The notes beneath the pieces are model-generated. The model was not told the DNA's origin. It did no database searches and saw nothing but the letters and a program-made list of their open reading frames with translations. From the NCBI GenBank assembly GCA_015680685.1, contig MNCI01018932.1:499201-559200 (forward strand): DNA of 60,000 bases, written 5' to 3'. The translations under genes and the position numbers were made by a program. Origin of the DNA: Gnetum montanum (Eukaryota; Streptophyta; Gnetopsida; Gnetales; Gnetaceae). Within the stretch, counting starts at the first letter, position 1; every line of letters begins with the position of its first letter. Shown one piece after another: positions 46,621-57,829 of this stretch.

Positions 46621-48158
46621 CTTTTCAATCTACCATTATCAAATTAAATTCCTGTAAGATTGCATGCCACTACATGAAATAGGGGCTTACCATTGCCTTA
46701 TTCACAAGGAACCAAATTACACTGTGGTTAGTGTGCATAAACACCTTGTATCCAAGAACATAGTGCCTAAATTTTTTCAAGGAATACACCACTACCATGA
46801 GCTCTTTCTCCATGGTAGTGTAATTAAATTGTGCACTTACAATGCTTTTTCTTACACAGTGGATGTGGTAAGAATGTTTTTGATTGTCCAACTATGTGAG
46901 CATGGCTTCCAAGGCATAATTGGATGCATCCATCATGATATGAAAGGGTCTAAACTAGTCAGGTGCTTGTATGTTTGGAGTTTCCATAGGCTTTTGCTTG
47001 AGTTTTTAGAATGCATGCTCTTTTTTCTGAGTCTAGAAAAATGAAGCATCCTTCTTTGTTAGCTCAACCAATAGTTTTATGATCTTAGAGAAATTCTCAA
47101 TGAAGCACCAATAATAGCCAATATGGCCAACTAATTACCTCACATCTTTAATGATTTTAGGTTATCTGGTAATTCCTTGAATGATCCTTTTTTTAGGATC
47201 CACATCAATCCCTTTTAGAGATATCCTATGTCCTAACACAATGCCCTCTTAGACCATCAGGTGACCTTTTTGCCAGTTAAGCTTAAGATTTTTTCTCATG
47301 CACCTATTTAGTACTTTCTCAAGATGGTCTATGGCTTACTAAAATGTAGCCCTATATATGGAGAATTCATCCATAAAGACTTCCACCTTGCTACCAATAC
47401 ATTGTTGGATGATGCTTAGGACAAGGCATTAGAATGTTGTAGGAAAATTTCATAGGCCAAACAACATCTTTCTTTATGCAAAAGTTCCCCAAGGATTCAT
47501 GAATGTATTTTTGGCCTGATCTTTAGGTGTAATATGGATTTGGTTATAGCCACTATAATCATCTAGAAATCTATAGAAATAATTCCCAGAAATGGTATCC
47601 AACACTTGGTTCACAAATGGCAATGGAGAGTGATACTTGTATGTTGTCATGTTCAACAACCTAAAATCAATACAGATCCTCCATTTATCACCTTTATTTG
47701 GCACTATCATGAGTGCGATAACCCACTCACTATTCTCAATGGGGTAGATGAACCTTGGTTTGAGGAATTATTCAATTTGCTCTTTGATAATTTGCTTCAA
47801 CTTAAGGTTTAACCACTACTATGGTTGCCTCTTTAGCTTGATGGAGGCATTTGTGTAGATGTGGATTTGGCATATCTATGGATCAATTTTAGTTAGCTCA
47901 TGATATAACTAGGCATAGGTTGTTGGCTATTTTTTAACCACCTCCAAAAATTTCGTTTTCTACATAAGAGCAAGGTTGGCATTCATAGTGATCGATTTGC
48001 CATTTTTTTAGGAAAGCATATTTCATGTTGGTTGGTAAAGTTTTTAACTAAAGGAGCTTTTATTTAAAGCTCTTAGGGATTTTGGGATCTTCCTAATTGG
48101 TGTCATTAGGTGATGGATTTGTTTCATTTTATCCATGCCTTCAATGTAGGCATTGTAG
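46621..48158 (-). pseudogene. RT and RNase H of gypsy element F
   Basis: Minus-strand reading from 48158: AYIEGMDKMKQIHHLM (the spacer before RT), NSEWVIALMIVPNKGDKWRI, CIDFRLLNMTTYKYHSPLPF, VNQVLDTISGNYFYRFLDDY, SGYNQIHITPKDQAK, then VEVFMDEFSIY, where the second catalytic Asp is Glu (near 47365). LNWQKGHLMV, GHIGYYWCFIENFSK and KPLVELTKKDASFF follow. RNase H keeps MMDASNYALEAML, FNYTTMEKELMVVVYSLKKF and YVLGYKVFMHTNHSVIWFLV and ends at KGTKNV. It is the same protein as in B and fills the gap where B lost the RNase H core. It is cut on the left by G and on the right by E. Confidence 0.85.
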
Positions 48159-49434
48159 CAATAAAAAATGTTTGTGGCTGAAAACACCAAGAGGTCTTTG
48201 GGCGCACAGCCTAACCTTGGATCCGTGCGAGGGCCGTGCTAGAGAAAATGGATTCAGGGTGCCTTGAATGATCTTGTCGATTAAACAGGTACTTAACTAG
48301 TGTACAATAACCCTTTTTCAAACAATTATTTTGAATGAACACCTAGTGGTAAAATAAAAGAAAACGTAATGTGCACAATAGTAGAAACGTGCTAAAGCAC
48401 GTAACGGGATAGTGGACACGATTGAACGCTTGAAAATGCCAAAAAAATAAATTTTGTAATCAAACAAATAGAGGTTTGAATAGGAAGATGCATTTCCACA
48501 AAAAAAGGAAGCATACCTAATTCATATAGGTATACAGAGCGAACAATAGGTGTAGTAGGAGCGTAGTCACAGCCTCGATGGTGTCAGGCTATGAAGTCTG
48601 GTGCTTACTCTGATGAACTGTGCCTGATGGGTCAGTAGCCATGGTGTACTGTGTGATGTTGTATAGATCTGCAATGGGGTTGTAGTGTGCCGCATGATGT
48701 TGATGTGCTTCTCTATTGGTATGGTGTGCTCTAGATCTTGTTCGTCCACAGAGATAGGTGCCAGGATGCCAAAGTGCCAAAAATGCCAAATGGAAGTGCC
48801 AACTACCTCTTTGGTGAAAAAACAAGCTAACCACCTTTCTAAAAGAAGTCACAAGGGTATTTATAAGGCTAAGATTAGCCAAAAATGCAAAGCATTGTAG
48901 CTCTAGGTGTTGCACGATAGTGCTACGCTACACTGTAGCTCTGGGTGTTGCACTATAGCGCTACCCTACACTATAGCGTGGTAGTGTGCTATATTGCGCT
49001 ATTCTACATAGCGTAGAAGGGAGTTGCATTGTAACACTATGCTACACTATAGCGTGGTAGTGTGCTACGCTGCACTATGCTACACAGCATAGCAGGGAGT
49101 TGCACTGTAGCGTGGTAGTGTGCTACACTATGCTATGCTATATAGCATAGCAGGGAGTTGCACTATAGTGCTATGCTACATTGTAGCACGTCAATGTGTG
49201 ACACTGTACTATGCTACATAGCGTATCAGAGTGCTACGCTGCGCTATGCTACACAGTGTAGCAGGGTGCTATAGAAAGTGCTATCATCCTGACACTTAGA
49301 ACAAATTTTCAATTCTGGTAGTTTGGTGGAAGCTACACTCAACACTTGGAAAAATATGGGAAAAGTGTCATCATTTTGACACTTAGCCAAATTTGTAGTT
49401 GAAATACCGAGACCCAAAATTTTGTGGTGTTTCA
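48159..49434 (-). repeat. 3' LTR of element E
   Basis: In the element's orientation it runs TGAAACACC (49434) to a decayed end near 48159. U3 has a dense array of TGTAGCGCTACGC-like palindromic repeats (48890-49270), followed by TATAAATA (48859-48866). It aligns with 55174-56460. Confidence 0.85.
48890..49270 (-). promoter_or_regulatory. TAGCGCTA palindrome array in LTR of E
   Basis: About 380 bases built from variants of TATAGCGCTACGCTACA, GTAGCGTAGCA and TGCTACGCTGCGCTATGC. Nearly every 10-20 bases there is a self-complementary TAGCGCTA, TAGCGTA or TGTAGCA core. It sits directly upstream of the LTR TATA box on the minus strand. Confidence 0.65.
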
Positions 49435-49450
49435 ATGGCCCCTCTTTGTT
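49435..49450 (-). other. Polypurine tract, element E
   Basis: Minus strand AACAAAGAGGGGCCAT immediately before LTR start TGAAACACC. Confidence 0.65.
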
Positions 49451-51400
49451 GACGTCTGGAGGAGTGGCTCGAGAGACATCGACAAAGAATTACAAAACAC
49501 CATAGCAGACATTCCATCAACATCACTCGTCATACAAGATTAGATATGATTTGGCCATGTTCAAGAGTGTTATGAGAATAAGGTTATGCTAAGGGAAAAT
49601 GGGTATAGGCGATACTAGGAAGATGAAATGAAAACTGTGGAAATGAAATCCAAATAGTGGATCATGATGTAAACCACAAAGTCAACATGGCTAATGGTGA
49701 CCATGGCATGAAGTAGATTGCCCCTGAAATGTTGAACTTTCATCAGAGTACTCATGGGAGGGTCAAAGTCGATCCAAGGATGAGCCAATTATGAAGCTAC
49801 AATGTTGTTGATTTGTTTTTTACTATGAGGCAAACCTTCTTTGGGTTTAGCTTACTACTGAATACTAGTTGCAAATTTCTTTTTTGTGTGTGAGGCGAAC
49901 CTTCTTTTTGTTTAGCCTACCCTTGAATACTAGATATAATTTGTCCATCGAGAAGATGGGCTTTGTTTTGATGCATCCACATTGCATTTGTAGGATAGGC
50001 GTTTCCTCCTCAGGATGTGTTGTGTTACATCGACCATGGGTTCAATGGTTGATGTGAAGAGAATGCCATGTGTGTCATAGTGCGTATGCATCAGAGGAGT
50101 GTGAAATCATGAGTATGGGAAGGATGATAGGATATTGGAATGAAGGAATGAATGTGCATAGGCTGTAATAGGGATAAGGGGGATGTGCACTCTTGAGTGG
50201 CTCAACTAGTCCAATCATGCACATCAAAGCAATGTGGTGACTTGCCGCTGTGATGAGATGCACCTTTGCATGACTGCCTCCAAGGTTTCATCCTGCAAAC
50301 ACAAATCAGAGAGGACAAGAAAACCACAAAACATGAAATGCAAGTGCAAATGCTAGATGTGAAGATGCTACAGGTGAAAAACTGTGAAGATGCTATAAAT
50401 GTATCGAATGTTGTGCTAGTCACAAGTGCTCAGGAAGCTGGTGAAAGTGCCAGGGCGATGATGCTACAAGTCTTTTGAATGTCACACTAATGGTAAGTGC
50501 TCAAAAATAATCACTGGAATGATGGGAGGTGATAATGCTATGAGTGCTCCAAAGGCGATGGCAAGTGTTTGGATTAGATCAGCTACATGCCAATTTAAAG
50601 TCTTAGCAGACCGTGAACCTAGTTTAAGGTCCTGGCAGACCATGATGTGCTAGTTTATAGTCCTCGCAGACTGTTAGATGCTAGTTTAATGTCGTAGTAG
50701 ATAGTGGATGTTGTGCCAATTTAACATTATTACCCAAGGATGAGTTGTGTCAATTTATAGTTATAGCAGACTATCTGTGCTAGTTTATAGTCATAGCGGA
50801 CTGGTGCTTACCTTGCTTGTGTAAGGTGCAATGCTACATGCATGGCCATGCTATGTGCCTACAAGATCTTGCAAAATATCAACTAGAAAGAAAACAACAT
50901 CAAGCAATACCTATTGTAAATAGAGTTAAAATGGATGAATGAAAGGAAACAAATGCAAAAATTGATAGTTTTAGGCCATTCTGGGCCGTAGGCTATTTTG
51001 AGACCTTTTCGAGCCATAGGCTAGTTTAAGGCCTTTTTAGGCCATGTGTTTTTGTAGTTTTTTTCAAATTCAATGCATAAGCTAAGTAGATGGTTGTGTA
51101 AACAACGTAGAAATGTGTAAACAAAGAAAAGTAGCGTGTAAACTAGGCAAGTAGGTGAAATGTAGATGCATGAACAAACGGAACCCAAGAAAAAACCAAA
51201 AATGCATGGCTAATGGAGGCAAGGCATGAACTGGTGTGTAACATGTTTTTGGCCAAAGATAAGACTTGATCATGTAGTTGCATCCTAACCCAGCGTGGAT
51301 TAGGAGGTGTGCAAGGTTTAGGGTTCTCTAGGAGGCTATTGGCTTCAACCAGTCGTTCATGTGTGTTAGCCTTAGGTGCTGCGTTGGTTGTCGTAGGTGT
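49451..51400 (-). other. E internal region without pol
   Basis: No RT, RNase H or integrase motif is found. It contains a tandem array at 50585-50810: six or seven units of 30-45 bases around TAGTTTATAGTC-TAGCAGACT. A second, looser repeat lies at 50965-51045 (GGCCATTCTGGGCCGTAGGC-like, three units). The rest is unassigned. Confidence 0.55.
50585..50810. repeat. Tandem repeat, TTTATAGTC-TAGCAGAC units
   Basis: Units read, for example, CCAATTTAAAGTCTTAGCAG, CTAGTTTAAGGTCCTGGCAG, CTAGTTTATAGTCCTCGCAG and CTAGTTTATAGTCATAGCGG. The same unit occurs inside gag at about 52490 and twice at 53945-53995, where it encodes TLNWQ/TLNWH. Confidence 0.8.
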
Positions 51401-51900
51401 ATGACCAAGAAAATCCTCTTTCAAAATTTGTGCCATATGTATGTCATGGATAGTCGGAAAGGAAGGTGGATTTCTTGGTGGATGGGAGAGGAGATCCCTC
51501 TTAGTTGGGCTAGCCAAGGCCTACGTAGAATCATGTTGAAACCTAGCATCTCCTCTATGACTATGAAATCTGCACTAGTGGGGAATTTCTCTCCTACCAC
51601 AAAGGCTAAGTTGATTTTACCCTTGATTGTGACACGTGATCCATTGAAGGATTTTAGACACATGATTTTGGTTAGCCTGATTTCATCTGCTAGACCTGGT
51701 TTGTTGATGACGAAGTGCAAGACTACGTTTGTTGTTGCACCATCATCGACATGCACTCTACAGATTATGCACTACCCAACAAAAATGCTAATGGAGAGTA
51801 GAGCTATAGTGACCTCCCCTTATTCGGAGTTGAATTTGATTGCATCATCATGAAAGGCTAGGGTTGTTGAACACAATTCTTGTGGTGTAGGGAGCAACAT
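51400..51900 (-). pseudogene. Protease of element E
   Basis: Minus-strand reading: TLAFHDDAIKFNSE, then after a stop GEVTIALLSI, then HVDDGATTNVVLHFVI (catalytic DDGA), KIMCLKSFNGSRVTIKGKIN, FPTSADFIVIEEM and LGFNMILRRPWL (the C-terminal GRPWL-type motif). This is the typical retropepsin of Tat-like gypsy elements. It is open for 111 codons (51421-51756). Downstream it runs into the degenerate 2-kb interval, so pol is absent. Confidence 0.75.
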
Positions 51901-52214
51901 TATTGCATGGATGGATGTCTCATCTGTGGGGATGTCCTCCGTAACAAGAATGGAGGCTAACATTTGGGCCAAGGCTTGGTGGTGAGTAGCTAAGGTCATG
52001 ACTAGGTTGTACAAGCTCAATGTTATGTTCTTTTGTTTGAGCATTTGTTTCACCTAGGTTAGTGCAGCTACAAAGTCCTTGTCATTAGTTGTTGTGTTGG
52101 CGTTGACTTCCTCCATGTGGTTTCAGAGACGGATCACTCACGGAGGGGACTTGGGCTTGGTTTTCTTGGCTTTTTGGGGGGTAGGGGCCCTAGTGTTTAG
52201 TTATTTCTTGTTAG

Positions 52215-54638
52215 TCATGGAGTTTTCTTTTTATCCATGGGGGTTGCGAGGTTCTCATTTATCTTCTTGCATTGCCATTTGGTAGGCCCACTCGGGTTGC
52301 TAGTGGGGTTGACCCTTGAGGGAGGAGAGATTGATACATTGCTTGCTATTGGGCTTTGGGTAGGTGAGGGGCCATCACGTTGTGGAACCCTTATGAAAAA
52401 TGGTGGTTTAGGCAGAGTTGTTATATGGTCAATGCATTGTGGAACCTTGTTCATGAAAGGTTGCTTAGCGGTTTTTGTTGCATCATGCCAATTTAACGTC
52501 TTAGCAGATGGTTGCTGTGGAACTTTTACTACAAAGGGTGCTATGGGTACCTTAGGTGGCACTTTGATAACAAAGAGAGGGCTCTTGCTTGCAGAGGTGG
52601 AGGGGACCCTTGCCTTGCTAGGAGGCACATGGATCACAAAAGGTTGTTGCGTAGGTTTAGAATTACCACCTATACTAATGGAATTTATGACATAGGAGGC
52701 ATCATTTATGTTGGATTGACTCACCATGTTGATCACCAATTGGTCTCATTCTATCATTCTATGCAAGTCATCCTGCAAAGCATGATAGTTATTTGTACTG
52801 TGACTAGCCAATTGGTGGTAATGACAACATTGGTCCAGGTTGAAGTGTTGTTGAACTGGGGGCTCATTTAACATTTCTAAAGTGGGTTTCCTTAGTAGTT
52901 CATAGTACCTAGCATGCTTTTAATAAGTAATTTCCAATACATGTTTGTGTTAGATTTTCCCAGCTTTAAAGAGTTGCTCTAGTAGTTTAGAGGGTTGCAC
53001 CAGTAGTGGTGTATGCTTTGAGCTGTCCTTATGCTGAAAGTTGTACCTTGGAATAGCCCCTATTACTGTAGGTGAGTTGGTACTAGAATTGGTGGTTTTG
53101 TTAGCTAGGGCCTTGGGCTACTTAGCTATCAGTCCCCAGTTCGTTGCTTTTGTGCTTGTGGCCACTGTTATCACTGTTGTGTTTTTCTTGCAAGCATGTT
53201 GATTTCTGTAGGCTACATAGGCTAGATCATTGCTAGCTTGCACTACTTCCTCTATGCCTTTTGTTGGGGAAAAGGCTTGGAAAATTGACTTCAGGGCTAG
53301 CTAATACAATTTAGACTTGATGAAGTCATTCACTACACCTTTGAAGATAGCTAGTAAGTGTGTCTCCACTAAGGGTTCATGCATTTCACTCAATGCAGCA
53401 TTCCAACATTGGAGGAATTTTGACATGGGCTCTAGAGGCCACTACTTAACTTGCATCACTTGATCAAGGGTTCGTTCAAGCTTTAGGTTGTACTTAAAGT
53501 ACAACACAAACTTTCTTATGAGATCCTCCAAAGAGGAGATTGAGGCATTAGGTAATGCACGATACCAATCTAAGGCCTTTCCAGTGAGTGACACAAGGAA
53601 AACATGTATGATGGCATGTTGCCAAGCTTGAAGGAGTAGGCATTCAAATTGAAATGTGACCAAGTATGCATTAGGATACCCTTATTTATTGTACTTGGTA
53701 AATTGAGGCAGTTGGGCCCCAGTTGGAAGAGTTAGGGATGGTACCATAGGACTTATGGGTTCATCTCCATAGAATTCCACCACCTTGATGGTGTCGGAGG
53801 AGGTAGCCTTAAGTTGGTTGATCTACTCTATCAAGCTTTGGATTAGTTGGAATGCTTGATCCAAGCTTGAGGATGTGCTAGCCTATTACATTGGCTAGGC
53901 TTGTGTTGGTTGGATAACATGGGGTTGAATTTTTGGTTGTGGAGTCTGCCAGTTTAACGTCGTACTGGATGGGTGTTGCTAGTTTAACGTCATAGTGGAT
54001 GATTGCTAATGTATTGGTTGAGTGATGGATGTGGTGATTGGAGTGGGCCACACATGGGTGGGTTGGACAGACACTATAGACATCGATGAGACATGCAAGA
54101 TGTAGGATGCCTGAGTTGTTCAGGGTTGGGAGGTGGCTGCTACATGAGCATAGTATTGGGAAAATGCATTAGTTGCTTATGAGGAAGGCTGAATTAGCAT
54201 GGTCACCATCTCAGAGGGGATGGGTGGACCAAACTAAGTAGGGGTTATGCTCGGGAGTGGTTGTTGGAAGATGATGTGGAGGGGGCTCTCATGCTCGGAG
54301 TGGGTCTCGAACTCATCTTCCTCCTTCTATGAGGCTTTCTCATACGTTGCTTTTTCATCATGCTTGTTTGAATGGATGAGTTGGGACAAAAATTGGTGGT
54401 AGGACTCCATGAGTGGGATTATGTTAAACAAGGAGAGGTTGTACCCCTGTTCATTCCGATGGACTCGTTCATAGTCCTGTTTTACCTCCAAATCGAGATA
54501 ATCCACTGGTAGTCCTACTTGGATTTTGGCACAAAAAAAATTTTATTTTTCATGGCTTAATGCGGCATGCTTTCACTGGATTATGGTATCAAATGTATTA
54601 AACACCAATGTGGAAGGTTGATCTAGATTCATATTCAT
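52215..54638 (-). pseudogene. Gag of element E
   Basis: From ATG at 54638 (minus) a single frame can be followed for 808 codons to 52215 with no frameshift, only about twenty stops, most of them TAG. In order: an N-terminal MNMNLDQPSTLVF, acidic and Ser/Thr-rich parts with two TLNWQ-type motifs, IKVVEFYGDEPISPMVPSL, FQFECLLLQAWQHAIIHVFL, VSLTGKALDWYRALPNASIS (Retrotrans_gag core), FVLYFKYNLKLERTLDQVM, and a zinc-finger-like CCHYHQLASHSTNNYHAL with the last Cys changed. A Pro/Lys-rich tail has FVIHVPP, FVIKVPPK, FVVKVPQQ and FFIRVPQR, four copies of an F-[VI]-x-[KRH]-V-P repeat. That the frame is kept while stops accumulate points to C-to-T decay and not to indels. Confidence 0.8.
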
Positions 54639-54842
54639 AGGTCAAGTTGTGAGAGTTGTTATTTACAAAAAATGGCCAACTCTGAAAATGGCAGAAAAAT
54701 GACTAAGTCTATCAGTAGCAAGAAAATGGCTAAATATAGAAATATATAGAAAATGGGTAAGTGTAACAATGTAGAAAAAAATGCTAAGTATGAAAATGTA
54801 GAAAAAATGCTGAGTATGAAAATTGCTAAAAATGGCCAACTC

Positions 54843-55085
54843 TGGTGTAGTGTAATAGGGTGTTACACTATAACATCGGGTGTTGCACTATAGTGCTATG
54901 CTGCACTGTAGCACTATGATGCACTATAGTGCTACAACCGAGTGTTGCACTATAGCGCTACGCTGCACTGTAGCACTACGTTACACTGTAGCACTGCAGT
55001 GTGTTACGCTACGCTACACTACACAGCGTATGCCTGCTATGTTACGCCTTATACCACCCTGCTATGTTACATGTGGTGCAGCTAC
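54843..55085 (-). repeat. TAGCGCTA array in leader of E
   Basis: A third array of the same TATAGCGCTACGC-like repeats, here inside the element between the PBS and gag and not in an LTR. It matches the LTR arrays at 48890-49270 and 55912-56300. Confidence 0.75.
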
Positions 55086-55146
55086 TATGCTATACAAAAC
55101 AAGTCGTAACAGTTAAAAATGATACTTGACACAAACTTAGATTTGG

Positions 55147-55163
55147 CCTTCCTTCTAGCACCA
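55147..55163 (-). other. Candidate primer binding site, element E
   Basis: Minus strand TGGTGCTAGAAGGAAGG, about ten bases inside the 5' LTR. It has the TGG start expected of a PBS. I do not assign a tRNA. Confidence 0.45.
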
Positions 55164-55173
55164 AAAACTCTAG

Positions 55174-56460
55174 TGATACAAAATGTCAGTGGCTAGAAAC
55201 ACCGAGAGGTCTTTGGATGCACAATCGAACCCCAAATTCACATGAGGGCCGTGCTAGAGAAAATGGATTCGGGATGCCTTGAATGGTCTGGTCGATCAGA
55301 CAAGGACTTAACCGATGTACAATAACCCTTTTGCAAACAATGATTTTGCATGGAACACCTGATGGTAAAATAAAAGAAAACATAATGTGCATAGTAGTAG
55401 AAATGTGCTAAACGCGTAACGAGATAGTGGACACAATTGAACACTTGATAATGCCAAAAAAATAAATGCTCTAATAAGAAAAAAAGAGGGTTTGAATAGG
55501 AAGATGCACTGCCCCAAAAAAAGGAAGTGTAGCTGATTCATACGGGTATACAGAGTGTACAATAGGCGCAGTGGGAGCACAGTCACAACCTTCATGGTGT
55601 TGGGCTATGAAGTCTACTGCTCACTGTGATGAACTATGCCTACTAGGTTGGTAGCCATGGTGTACTGTGCGATCTTGTACAAATCTACAATGGGGATCTA
55701 GTGTGTTGTGCGATGTTAATGTTCTTCTCTATTGGTATGGTGTGCTCTAGATCTCATTCGCCCATGGGGATAGGTGCCAAGATGCCAAAGTGTCAAAAAT
55801 GAAAAATGGAAGTGCCAACTACCTCTTTGGTGAAAAAATGAAAGCCAACCTCCTTTCTAAAAGAAGACACAGGGTTATTTATAGGGATAAGATTAGCCCA
55901 AAATGTAGAGCACTATAGCTCTGGGTGTTGTACTGTAGTGCTACGCTACACTGTAGCTCTAGGTGTTGCACTATAGTTCTATGTTGCACTGTAGCGCTAC
56001 GCTCCACTATAGCATGGCAGTGTGCTACGTTGTGCTACACTACACAGTGTATCAGTAGTTTCACTGTAGCACTACACTACACTACAGCCTAGAAATGTGC
56101 TACGCTACACTATAGCGTGGCAATGTGCTACACTGTGCTACGCTACACAACGTAGCAAGGAGTTGCATTGTAGCGCTACGCTACACTATAGCGCTACGCT
56201 GCACTGTAGTGCATCAGTGTGCTATGTTGCGCTATGCTTCACTATAGCACATCAGTGTGCTACACTGTGCTACGCTACACAACATGGTAGGGTGCTACAG
56301 AAAGTGTCGCCGTCCTGATAGTTAGAACAATTTCTCAAGTTTGGGAGTTTGGTGCCAACTACACTCAACACTTGGAAAAATATGGGCAAAGTGTCACTAT
56401 TTTGACACATAGCCAAATTTGCAGTTGAGATGCTGAGACCAAAAATTTTATGGTGTTTTA
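55174..56460 (-). repeat. 5' LTR of element E
   Basis: A 1287-bp partner of 48159-49434. TAGCGCTA array at 55912-56300, TATAAATAA at 55875-55883 (minus), and the LTR end TTTTGTATCA at 55174. Confidence 0.85.
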
Positions 56461-56757
56461 GGTAATTGTTAGGCTCTCAATTTATTTCATACACAAGGCT
56501 AAACTACTTTTAGGTTCAATTGTTAGCCATGGGATGCTCTCCTATTTTGTGGTTGCCATGTACAAGCACCTTTGGATTTTTGTGACATCTACAAATTACT
56601 TGTATGCTATGATTATTGTACTTTTCATAATCCATAATTTTTGCACATAGTGACATATTTTGTAACTATACGTTGTGCATGGAACATGCTTCCTCTTTAT
56701 TTTTTCAAAACTATTTTCCTTAGAAATCTCCAAGGATAAGTCTTTGATGCCTAGCTA
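56461..56757 (-). pseudogene. Protease C-terminal fragment of element F
   Basis: Minus-strand reading LGIKDLSLEISKENSF, HVPCTTYSYKICHYVQKLWI, QRCLYMATTK and ESIPWLTIEP matches the protease end of B (GIRDLSLEISKENK, IPCITYNDNG, MCLYTTTTK). It breaks at 56461 within IESLT; the left side of element E (48158) resumes with the next part of the same protein (AYIEGMDK). So this is the piece of F on the far side of E. On the right it is cut by the LTR of C. Confidence 0.75.
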
Positions 56758-57611
56758 TGGATGAATCATGTTTTGATGTTTTCCAATATCACATATGCAA
56801 TATCATAGCCTCAATATCAGATACTCAATATTGAACCGCAAGATGCGATGTTGAATATCTGATATCATGGGGTATATGCTGGCCTATAAATATAGCACTT
56901 GGACACATGATTTTGATTATTAGTTTTTTCATAGAGTAATGAAGTTCTTACAGTTTAGCCATTCCATAGTTAGAATATTTCTGAGTTCCCGTAGTAGGAG
57001 TATAAGTGTGTATGGATCTTTGTTTAAGCACTAATGTACCTGAGCACAGTAGTGTGATGGAAATAAAGATGAGCCATTTTGATAATCTTTGTAGAACTAA
57101 GAATAGATTAATGTTTTCTTTAATGTGTTTGATATTCATGCACTCTACCTTAATGCATTTTAATTAAGTAATTAATTTCTAGTTGTTAATGAACATAAGT
57201 ACAACCACTTCAAACATACATATAATGCTTGGTAACCTAGAAACGCTTAATGTTTGGTAACCCAATAGTGCTATATGCATTCAGGATGTGTTTGGAGAGT
57301 GGGAACGAGTACTTATGTTAGGCTAGCTAGGTAGTAGCTCAATTAGATGTTAAATTCTTCTACCTTTCATTCTTGTTCTAGGAAATTATACTTACAAAAT
57401 ATAAAATGATAAAATTCATATACCTTAGTTGCACTTAACTATAAAGTTGTACCTCATGAGTGGAACTAAGAAGACAATGATTGTCCTAATTAGATTTGAC
57501 CTTTTTAGAACTAGTGTACTTAAAAACATAAGATTTGCGAAATTCAACTAGATTATGCATGAATGCTTGTGATTTGTATGGTTGGGCATAGGGGTACCTC
57601 ACTGCTAATCA
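56758..57611 (+). repeat. 5' LTR of gypsy element C
   Basis: An 854-bp LTR from TGGATGAATCATG to ACTGCTAATCA. U3 has AATATC/GATATC motifs (56785-56870), and TATAAATA is at 56885. It is the closest relative of the LTR of D (1710-2571, opposite strand). It is inserted in the protease of F. Confidence 0.8.
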
Positions 57612-57612
57612 T

Positions 57613-57630
57613 TGGTGTTGTTGCTAAGGA
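57613..57630 (+). other. Primer binding site, element C
   Basis: TGGTGTTGTTGCTAAGGA, one base after the LTR. It is a decayed tRNA-Asp-type PBS. Confidence 0.65.
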
Positions 57631-57829
57631 CCTTTTAGTTGTTACATCTGCTATCTAGCATTTAGTGAAAATTATTCAAAATCATTGAAACAAACCCTAG
57701 AGTCATATCATACTTTAAAATAACTACGACAATTTCTAAAAGCACATTGCATTTGTATTTTTGAACATAAAATATCTTCTTCTCATAGGAGTGGTTCTCT
57801 ACCCAAGTCCAATGGAGTACATCAGTAGG

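Larger units (their letters stand above)
48159..56460 (-). mobile_element. Element E, gypsy with gag and protease only
   Basis: An 8.3-kb minus-strand element with LTRs 48159-49434 and 55174-56460, a PBS candidate, an 808-codon gag frame, a protease and a PPT. The 2 kb between protease and 3' LTR holds no RT or integrase. It interrupts element F between protease (right side) and RT (left side). Gag and protease motifs (VDDGAT) suit a Tat-like gypsy lineage different from A to D. Flanking bases do not give a clean target duplication. Confidence 0.8.

Noticed and set aside
50869-53663. Plus-strand frames of 119-164 codons opposite the gag and protease of E
   Set aside because: They are antisense shadows; the minus-strand frames carry the recognisable Retrotrans_gag and retropepsin motifs.
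54880-55116. 78-codon frame rich in Cys, Ala and Thr
   Set aside because: It is simply the TAGCGCTA repeat array read as protein; the same happens at 56097-56318.
48890-56300. TAGCGCTA arrays considered as a CRISPR array or satellite
   Set aside because: Units are irregular with no constant repeat and spacer, and two of the three arrays sit at matching positions in an LTR pair.
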